Shown in pieces: positions 27,742-34,173 of a DNA stretch of 34,173 bases (positions within the stretch are counted from its first letter, which is position 1; each line of letters begins with the position of its first letter). Origin of the DNA: Nemertoderma westbladi. Its lineage: Eukaryota > Xenacoelomorpha > Nemertodermatida > Nemertodermatidae. Position numbers and translations under genes: made by a program. The notes below the pieces were generated by a model. It searched no databases. It was not told where the DNA came from and worked only from the letters and a program-made list of their open reading frames with translations. The stretch covers positions 1 through 34,173 of the forward strand of contig JAUCBJ010000692.1 of the NCBI GenBank assembly GCA_032718475.1. The letters run 5' to 3'.

Positions 27742-28451
27742 CCATATCTGTCAGGAGCAGAACGTTCACGCGTACTTCGGCGCAATGGTGGTGTCTCAGT
27801 AAAGTTACTATTGTTCTCACCCGAGTTATTTTTATCATCGTATTCGGTAAAATGATAGAAAGGTTTCAGAAATTTCCTATTGCGAAGGTATTCGTGTCCC
27901 TCGCTGAGAACTATATAAGAACGATCAGTGTTACGTTTCTTCTTAATTACTCCAAGTCGATCCCAACGTCCAGAAACTTGAATACGTACTGTTTCTCCGA
28001 TAGCTAAAGGTTTCAAATCATGACCACCAAGAAGATCTCGGCGATAGTTAGCAACAGTTTTTCGTTTTTCTTCAGCTTTCTTCAATTCATTTGGTTTAAT
28101 GGTAGAATATGTTGAAGAGTGGGCCGGTGCCCGGGTTCGTTGGCTACGCCCAAAAAGCCATTGTGCTGGTGAAAGCCCATCATCGGAACGTGGCGTGTTT
28201 CTCCATTCCAACAGTGCCACTCCAAACGCTCTCTGGTTTAATCGCCCAGTACTGTTGTCCCAGTGTTTTTTTATAAGGTGTTTCATACTTTTAACGGCAG
28301 ACTCTGCATGCCCATTAGACTCCGGGTAATAGGCTGACGATGTCTGATGGTCTATTCCATTGTCTATACAATACTTTCCAAATTCAGAACGGAATTGTGG
28401 TCCGCCATCCGTTCGCATTTTTTTTCGGGAATTCCATAATCTCGGAACCAC
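27732..28451 (-). CDS. Gypsy integrase, C-terminal part (other frame)
   Basis: Continues integrase after the frame break. MRTDGGPQF carries the second catalytic aspartate and PESNGHAES the catalytic glutamate of the DDE core. Then come a GPY/chromo-like C-terminal region (WRNTPRSDDGLSPAQWLFG, then GETVRIQVSGRWDRLGVI) and a basic tail with RRSTRERSAPDRY. Homology begins at about 28418, directly after the eight-A run, so the listed ATG at 28451 is not a start. The shift is one base, caused by homopolymer length or bridged by -1 frameshifting. Confidence 0.88.
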   Translation of the reverse strand: MVPRLWNSRKKMRTDGGPQFRSEFGKYCIDNGIDHQTSSAYYPESNGHAESAVKSMKHLIKKHWDNSTGRLNQRAFGVALLEWRNTPRSDDGLSPAQWLFGRSQRTRAPAHSSTYSTIKPNELKKAEEKRKTVANYRRDLLGGHDLKPLAIGETVRIQVSGRWDRLGVIKKKRNTDRSYIVLSEGHEYLRNRKFLKPFYHFTEYDDKNNSGENNSNFTETPPLRRSTRERSAPDRYGSV

Positions 28452-31400
28452 TGATCTATAACTTTAATAATATCTCCAGTATCTGGTGCCTTGGAGAGAG
28501 ATGGTAAACCAACTACAGGCCAACCAGAATACCGATCAACCAAAACGATGAAGTGCCTGGATCCATATTCAAAGAGATCCATGGAGACATCTTCAAAAGG
28601 TCGATTTACAAATGTCTGTTTACGAGTCTCAGATTTCTGACTTGCCTGTAACTGTTGACACTGTTCACACTGCAAAGTCACCTGTGCTATATCATTGGAT
28701 AACCCAGGCCAATAATATAGCTGCCTAGCTCGGGAATAAGTTTTTAATTGGCCTTGATGAGCATAATGTAATGCATTCAATATTTCCTTCCTACAACCAG
28801 TAGGAATAATGATCCGGGATGCGTCTAGAAGAATTAAACCGGAGTTCACATCAACACTTAATTTAGCCCACTGGTTAGAATAAGGCCGAGCAGGATGACT
28901 TATCGGCAAATTCTTAACAATCTTATTTGACAAAAGGGCTTCTTTTATAGCTAAATATGTAGCATCACTATTAACTACTAATATAATCTTCTCCAGAGCT
29001 ATATCATTTTTATTATCTTTGTCTTGTATGTCATTTGTTTCCTCAGAACTCATTACTTTATTAATGAAACATATTTCACTAACAGCCACATCTTCCTGAT
29101 CTTCTGGAGAAGGGTCCTCTATTGGATTTCGACTCAAAGCATCAGCAATCAAATGCTTTTTACCTTGTGTCCACTCGAGTTTGAAAACATAACCAGCCAA
29201 TTTCTGTAAAATCCGCTGAAGACGAGGGTTATCTATGGCATCTAATGATTTACCATTTACAATACCAAGTAAAGGTTTATGGTCTGTCACCACATTAAAT
29301 TCAGTTCCAGCAAGGTACAATCGACATCTTTGTACTGCCCACTGGATAGCTAACAATTCCAGTTCGCAGACTGCGTAGCGTGTTTCAGCATCACTTAAGA
29401 ATCTGCTACCGCACTGAATGAGGTGAATAGCACCATCATGGTCATGCTGAACCAAAGCAAATCCCAAACCTCCCACTCGCGATGCATCAGCTAGAAGCAC
29501 TGTAGGAAGTGTATTATCAAAGTGGCGCAAAATCGGCGCTGATGTTAATGCTTGTTTGAGCTCCTCAAAGGCCAACTGATGTTCCTCCAACCACGCAAAA
29601 TGATTTTTTTGCGAGAGTAATGGTCGTAGAGGTGTCATTAGTTGAGATACATGAGGTGTATACTGCGCCAACTGATTAACTAAGCCAAAAAGGCTTCTCA
29701 AATCAGTAATATTAACAGGAATGGGAAACTCTCGAATAGCTTCAACCTTCCTAGGGTCTGGTTTAACTCCATTGCCACTTACTACATGACCTACAAAATT
29801 AACTTCTAAGGCAATCTGAAACTTCTCTAACGATATCGTTATTCCATGAGATCTACATCTTGTCAGTATATTTCTAACTCTGGTCTTAATGGTGTCCCAA
29901 TCAGCAGCATGAACAAGAATATCATCAACAATCTTCTTATATCCATGAAGTCCTTCTAGAGCTTTGTCTCCGCGCTCACAATACTCGTCGCCACTTGAAG
30001 CTAAACCCATTGGAGCACGAAGATATCGAAATCGACCCCATGGGGTTAGGAACGTTGTTAATGCCCTACTCTCTTTTTCAAGAGCAACCTGCCAATATCC
30101 CTTGACAGCATCAAGGGATGCGAACCATTTTGATCCAGGTGGGATTGTTGTCATGATCTCTGACGGTGTGGGAAAAGGGTGGATAGGTCGCTTTACATAG
30201 CGGTTCAGCCCAGTATAATCCACAACTAAACGAACTTTGCCATTAGGTTTCCCCACTATGTGAAAAGGTGATACCCATTCAGATGGACCATCGACTGGCT
30301 CGATAATACATTTCCTCACCATGTCGTCAACCTCAAGTCTAGCTTTTTCTCTGTAGGCAAATGGAATTGCCCTTGCTGTAGTGACATGAGTTGGATTGAT
30401 TTCAACATCATCCTTCAGATGAATTCGCATAGGGGCCCCTGTCATGGGCTTTAATTCAGTTTCACTATCGAAAACATCTTGAAATTCTATATTTAATTTC
30501 TGAATGAACTCATTTATTTCAGTTGAGGTTGGTTGATGATTGACATCTGTGAAATGTACATGTTTTTCTGAAATAGTATTATTAATCACTATTTGTTTAA
30601 CACCAAGATCATATTTCTTTATGATTCGTTCACTCAATGGGAATGACTTATTAATAATATCAAGGTCAATTAAGGTATGCCAAGAAATTATCAACTCATC
30701 CTGTAAATCAGGAGTTATATATGCTGTTACAGTTGTTACACGATCATACCAGGTAACAACTAGTTGCGTAGATCCGCTACATTGAAGCTCATGGCCACCT
30801 GCAGCAACTATTCGCCGTATATCATCAGTCTCACACTCAAATTTAAATTTCTCAACTAGATCGGCAGATATCAGACAGTGAGATGCCCCAGAATCAGGTA
30901 AAATATCAACATTAAATGCCTGGCCTGGAGACCCATCTTCAGGATCCACACGTACTCGTGCAGTAGGTGTAGATCGACCATGGTGTGACATGGTTACACA
31001 AATGCGTATTATATTATTTTGAATCGGTTCTGCATTGCTGTTCCCAGATATAGATTTCTGAGATTTTCTATAATAGCAAACCTTACTGAAATGATTCTTA
31101 CGTTTGCATTTATTACAAAATTTCCCATATGCTGGGCAATATTTACCAACACCATGTTTTTCATTTCCGCAATAACTACATTTGTCGGTTGATTCATTAT
31201 TACGATCTCTGGACTGAGAACGCCCCCGATTTGAGCTTTGTTGTCTAGCATTTTTATTGCGTTTATAACTAGATGTAGAGGCTTTATTCACTGTAGCTTC
31301 GCTACTTCTTCCTCTATTCAAAGCCTTTTTGGCCGCAGCAGCAATTTCCCATGCTAAGCCTATTTCCATTATCTTATCATATGTAGGCTCTTTTATCTTT

Positions 31401-32245
31401 AAAAGTTCTTCTTGTAACCTGGGATGCTTAATAGCTCCACAAACAATCTTTGTAGCCAGTAAATCTTCATATGGAAGCCTATCAAGCTCCGAATCTTGGC
31501 CAATTTGCTTCAAACGCACGATATAGTCACTGAAGAGTTCACCATCTGCCCATTCACAACTCCAAAAGTTGTGTCGGCGATTCAATACTGGCACCTGTCG
31601 AATAAAATGTTGCTCATAAAATTCGAGAACTTCCATTATTGGTGTATCTACAAGAACTTTAAGAAGTTGTTCACCCTTAAGATCCATGGCTGGGTCAACA
31701 CATGACCGAAGGTGTGAACGCTGAGTTGAGGCTGGCAATGCAGACATCTGGTTGGAATTATAAAAGGACTCAAATCCTTTTCTCCAAACGCGGTATTCAG
31801 CCAAACTAGCTGATACAGATAAATTTATATGCGGCTTCAATGAAGTATCGATCCTTGACGATCTAGGAGCTACAGCTAGAACTCCCGGTGGAGGCTTTGC
31901 ATCAAACTGCCCTCGAATCTTCCTTATGAAGCTACAGAATCCATCCAGGATTTCATCTAGGTCGCAGTACTCGACCCACCCTTTATCTGTGTGTAGGTTG
32001 TCTTCATCGACACCTTCAACGTCCAGACATCTATCAACGGCTGCCTGATATGTATTCATTAAATCTCTAGCCTCTTTAACTGCTAACTCTGCAGTAAGCA
32101 AGTCACACAACCGGTAATCCGGCTGTTGGATTTCAGCCATTAATATTTCTACTCGCGTTATGGCTTTTTGAGCACCAAAACGATATTGGCCACGGCTACG
32201 TCTTGCAGAAGTAATTTCAGCACCTGTACCTGTAGGCATAATCAA
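28364..32245 (-). CDS. Gypsy gag-pol: gag, protease, RT, RNase H and start of integrase
   Basis: A single 1293-codon frame. Gag has two zinc knuckles (356-370, CSYCGNEKHGVGKYC; 377-390, CNKCKRKNHFSKVC). The aspartic protease motif DSGAS is at 451-455. In RT, LDAVKGYWQV has motif-A aspartate 712 and VDD at 773-775. RNase H has LLADAS (Asp 920), ELELLAIQ (961-968) and VTDHKPLL (Asp 988). The integrase zinc-binding region has His 1160, His 1163, Cys 1193 and Cys 1196, and the first catalytic aspartate lies in SMDLFEY (1223). The true frame ends at about codon 1276 at the A8 run (28418-28425); the last 17 residues listed are out of frame. Gag and Pol share one frame. Typical of metazoan gypsy elements without env. 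The ATG at 32245 is followed by another Met codon at position 3. Confidence 0.93.
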   Translation of the reverse strand: MIMPTGTGAEITSARRSRGQYRFGAQKAITRVEILMAEIQQPDYRLCDLLTAELAVKEARDLMNTYQAAVDRCLDVEGVDEDNLHTDKGWVEYCDLDEILDGFCSFIRKIRGQFDAKPPPGVLAVAPRSSRIDTSLKPHINLSVSASLAEYRVWRKGFESFYNSNQMSALPASTQRSHLRSCVDPAMDLKGEQLLKVLVDTPIMEVLEFYEQHFIRQVPVLNRRHNFWSCEWADGELFSDYIVRLKQIGQDSELDRLPYEDLLATKIVCGAIKHPRLQEELLKIKEPTYDKIMEIGLAWEIAAAAKKALNRGRSSEATVNKASTSSYKRNKNARQQSSNRGRSQSRDRNNESTDKCSYCGNEKHGVGKYCPAYGKFCNKCKRKNHFSKVCYYRKSQKSISGNSNAEPIQNNIIRICVTMSHHGRSTPTARVRVDPEDGSPGQAFNVDILPDSGASHCLISADLVEKFKFECETDDIRRIVAAGGHELQCSGSTQLVVTWYDRVTTVTAYITPDLQDELIISWHTLIDLDIINKSFPLSERIIKKYDLGVKQIVINNTISEKHVHFTDVNHQPTSTEINEFIQKLNIEFQDVFDSETELKPMTGAPMRIHLKDDVEINPTHVTTARAIPFAYREKARLEVDDMVRKCIIEPVDGPSEWVSPFHIVGKPNGKVRLVVDYTGLNRYVKRPIHPFPTPSEIMTTIPPGSKWFASLDAVKGYWQVALEKESRALTTFLTPWGRFRYLRAPMGLASSGDEYCERGDKALEGLHGYKKIVDDILVHAADWDTIKTRVRNILTRCRSHGITISLEKFQIALEVNFVGHVVSGNGVKPDPRKVEAIREFPIPVNITDLRSLFGLVNQLAQYTPHVSQLMTPLRPLLSQKNHFAWLEEHQLAFEELKQALTSAPILRHFDNTLPTVLLADASRVGGLGFALVQHDHDGAIHLIQCGSRFLSDAETRYAVCELELLAIQWAVQRCRLYLAGTEFNVVTDHKPLLGIVNGKSLDAIDNPRLQRILQKLAGYVFKLEWTQGKKHLIADALSRNPIEDPSPEDQEDVAVSEICFINKVMSSEETNDIQDKDNKNDIALEKIILVVNSDATYLAIKEALLSNKIVKNLPISHPARPYSNQWAKLSVDVNSGLILLDASRIIIPTGCRKEILNALHYAHQGQLKTYSRARQLYYWPGLSNDIAQVTLQCEQCQQLQASQKSETRKQTFVNRPFEDVSMDLFEYGSRHFIVLVDRYSGWPVVGLPSLSKAPDTGDIIKVIDQWFRDYGIPEKKCERMADHNSVLNLESIV
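28418..28425 (-). other. Eight-A run at the integrase frame break
   Basis: On the minus strand the zero frame reads GAA AAA AAA TGC, so the heptamer A-AAA-AAA is in the phase used by -1 ribosomal frameshift sites, and the -1 frame is the one integrase continues in. A simple one-base homopolymer loss or sequencing error explains it equally well or better. Confidence 0.7.
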
Positions 32246-32465
32246 GCTGTTTAGCCTATCTACTTCGATACTTCAGCTCCGCTGGTCATATATATTGGCC
32301 TACTTTCAACGACACAGTACTCTGTACTGGACAGTCGGTACCGGTATAGCGGTAGGCCTGTTTATTTATTTTTTTTTTTTTTGATCACCGGTACCACGAT
32401 TTAGGTTTAACTACCGGTCACCGGTCTGCCGGTGTTCATTGCAGGTGCAGCATTGTCGGTAAATA

Positions 32466-32477
32466 CTCGCAGCGCCA
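32466..32477 (-). other. Gypsy primer-binding site
   Basis: Minus-strand TGGCGCTGCGAG begins with the TGG that pairs with a tRNA CCA end, directly next to the 5' LTR. The complement would match a tRNA 3' end CTCGCAGCGCCA, which looks serine-tRNA-like. The tRNA identity is not verified. Confidence 0.7.
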
Positions 32478-32678
32478 TCTTCTATTTCTTTAGATATAAT
32501 AATATAAAATAATCATATCTGAAGCCCGTAGGCCTATTGTATTAGAGTACTAAAGTTATATCATTAATATTGCTGCATTGTACATACATAATAATAGCAC
32601 ACTGGTTACCGGTAGGTAACTCAACAATCACCACTTCTAACTAAACTAATATATAGAGGGAAATTCAAATACAGTACA
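32478..32678 (-). repeat. Gypsy 5' LTR (201 bp)
   Basis: Minus strand starts TGTACTGTATTTG and ends AAATAGAAGA. It appears base-for-base identical to 27359-27559. The end is GA rather than the usual CA. Confidence 0.93.
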
Positions 32679-32683
32679 GGTAC
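32679..32683. repeat. Gypsy target-site duplication, right
   Basis: GGTAC directly flanks the 5' LTR and is identical to 27354-27358. Confidence 0.85.
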
Positions 32684-33662
32684 GTGGTACGTTCGGAGGT
32701 TTTTTCAAACCACGTGTCAGTTATTTACTTAAAACGTACGTACCCCATCAATGACAAATTATATTTCTTTAATAAATTTCAGAAATTATATTTCTACCGG
32801 TAACTAACCATAACCAATGATGTCATTGAGTTACGTTTTCACTTAAGTTCTCTAATATTAGTTTTTTAAATTTAATAAGTGACTTTTCACACAAATTACA
32901 CCCATCAATCAGTAAATCAAATAATTAACTGTTAATTTAAAAAAAAGGTGATATTTTTAAATAAAAAAAATGATTTTTTAAAAATTTTATTCATTGACAA
33001 ATTAACTTGTAATTTGTGTCGTGTAGGGGGGTCGGAGATTTCTTGATAATTTGTGACAAAAGGGGGGGGGGGGGGGGGGGGTTGAAAATGTCTCAAAAAT
33101 GCTACGTGGCGTCATTATGGATGGCACCTAATCTATGACTTATACTATTTCATACGAGAACAGTCTGACGGTTTTGTAATATTATTTTTATTGTTTTCTG
33201 GATTACGCCTTGCAGTTGCGTATTTTGTTTTTCCAAGATGAACCATTATTAGGTGTCTTATTAAATTAGGGGATGTACCGGTATGCACAAAGATGAGTCT
33301 TAGATTAGTCTTTCTGGTCTTTTCATCAAGCTGGCGTCGGCAAAATTGTTGTTTACGACATGACAGAAATATAGCCTAGCCTAGAATATATTTTGTAGAA
33401 ATTTAAAATATATTTTTTAGAAATATATAGAATATTATTATATTTCTAGAAGAGCTATCCTACTGTCCCGTCAATACGTTTTTAGTGGAGCAACGTACCG
33501 GTACTAGGCCCATATAGTTCTAATACTTGTTTCGAGACTTATTGCTTCGAGATAATTCCAACTATAAAGTGAAGCAGTTAGCATTCCAGTAGATGGCGTA
33601 CCGGTACCTGTGGTAGCATTTTTTTCCTACAACATTTACATTTAATTGTAATTTAATTTCAG

Positions 33663-34053
33663 GTTTTAATCCAGCCCTGGTCATCCAAGGAAGGGTGGCC
33701 ATACTAATGGGACCAGTTAAACAATCAGACAACATGCAGCCTGTCTTCTCTCAGCTGTACGTTCTAGATTCAGACCTCGCCGACAGGGAGACCGAACTAC
33801 GGTATAAGAATATGGTTCTTCCTGCCGGCATATCACAAACTGAAATGAACAATATCCACGCTCTCCTATCTCAGCTTCAGTCTGAGTTAGCGAAGAGCAA
33901 TCCCTATGTGAGGGATTGATTTTAAGTTTGCGTCGGAAATAGTTGAGGAGTTGGCACCCCAGTCTCTACGACTAATGATAGACGGCAGTAAGCGCCCCGA
34001 GGGAGAACACGAGAGACGGTTTAATATACCTGGTGGACTAAAGGAAATAGCAG
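33663..34053 (+). CDS. Helitron protein, exon 2 (with a 4-bp duplication)
   Basis: Follows TTAATTTCAG and continues exon 1 as FNPALVIQGRVAILMGPV, then QPVFSQLYVLDSD, and LLSQLQSELAKSNPYV. This is the conserved Helitron segment between the N-terminal domain and Rep. At 33914-33922 GATTGATT looks like a 4-bp duplication that creates a stop; past it, another frame resumes family-like sequence FKFASEIVEELAPQSLRLM and GSKRPEGEHERRFN before a possible donor GCAG|GTTTGT at 34053. The ATG at 33695 is internal and not a start. The copy is likely a pseudogene, or the duplication is a sequence error. Confidence 0.8.
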
Positions 34054-34173
34054 GTTTGTATTTCTTTGATGCTATAAATAATTGCGTGCTATTCTGACCT
34101 AGGTCTGTGTAAGGGGCGAGTCTGGATGTGAGCCCTATAGATTTGTTGTCATTATGTGATGTTGCTGCAATCC
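34054..34173 (+). other. Probable Helitron intron 2, running off the window
   Basis: After GTTTGT no recognisable Helitron coding sequence appears before the window ends. Confidence 0.4.

Larger units (their letters stand above)
27359..32678 (-). mobile_element. Ty3/gypsy LTR retrotransposon, near complete, 5.32 kb
   Basis: Identical 201-bp LTRs, 5-bp target duplication GGTAC, primer-binding site next to the 5' LTR, gag-pol in the order gag, protease, RT, RNase H, integrase, and a polypurine tract before the 3' LTR. It is antisense to the Helitron gene and sits in its intron. No envelope-like ORF lies between integrase and the 3' LTR. One frame break occurs in integrase. Identical LTRs point to recent insertion. 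Confidence 0.93.
27209..33662 (+). other. Helitron intron 1, containing a gypsy element
   Basis: Donor GTTAGT at 27209 and acceptor TTAATTTCAG ending at 33662. Without the gypsy element and one target copy the intron would be about 1.1 kb. The right part (32684-33662) has poly-A-rich stretches, a run of 20 G at 33062-33081, and several ACCGGT palindromes, with no gene. Confidence 0.7.

Noticed and set aside
28418-28425. Confident programmed -1 frameshift in gypsy integrase
   Set aside because: The slip heptamer is in phase, but its location inside the catalytic domain and its homopolymer nature make a one-base indel more likely; kept only as a question.

Overview
The window is AT-rich metazoan nuclear DNA, most likely from an invertebrate. 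It has GT-AG introns, long gene-poor stretches, minisatellites, homopolymer tracts and dense nested transposable elements. Palindromic words such as ACCGGT and GTAGGCCTAC recur throughout. I cannot fix the species, and no conserved single-copy host gene is recognisable. Nearly all coding potential belongs to mobile elements.

Layout. 1-1000: an interspersed repeat split by a 605-bp inverted-repeat insertion at 58-662. 1190-1826: degenerate repeats and a poly-C tract. 1955-7866 (minus): a long RTE-like non-LTR retrotransposon. Its 921-codon endonuclease/reverse-transcriptase frame is largely open, but its 5' part is broken by a stop, two frameshifts and a Mutator-like (MULE) DNA transposon at 5036-7173 with a 10-bp target-site duplication. 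7867-11802: non-coding, with further copies of the first repeat. 11803-12509: a second, truncated RTE copy in the opposite orientation. 12951-13160: a small MITE-like element. 15570-16035: a 35-bp minisatellite. 16054-17050 (minus): the 3' end of a BEL/Pao element. 17272-18142 (minus): the 3' end of a jockey/CR1-like retrotransposon. 18150-19300: repeats carrying regularly spaced CTCF-core-like motifs.

20168-25900 is bounded by perfect 13-bp inverted repeats (ATCCCTGCAAACA and its complement) with AACGTT-rich subterminal DNA. Inside lies a six-exon plus-strand gene. Junctions 3-4, 4-5 and 5-6 keep frame exactly, and 1-2 joins in frame. A hAT transposon fragment interrupts exon 2, an 88-bp near-perfect palindrome sits in intron 3, and a 34-bp minisatellite sits in intron 5. 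No transposase of its own is visible. This is the best candidate for an undescribed element.

26311-34053 is the N-terminal part of a spliced Helitron Rep/helicase gene. Exon 1 (26311-27208) joins exon 2 (33663-34053) in phase. The intron was invaded on the opposite strand by a nearly complete Ty3/gypsy retrotransposon (27359-32678) with identical 201-bp LTRs, a GGTAC target duplication, a primer-binding site and a polypurine tract. Its gag-pol frame breaks once, at a run of eight A within integrase.

The window therefore records ordered insertions: MULE into RTE, an inverted-repeat element into an older repeat, hAT into the unclassified element's gene, and gypsy into the Helitron intron. Identical LTRs make the gypsy insertion look recent.
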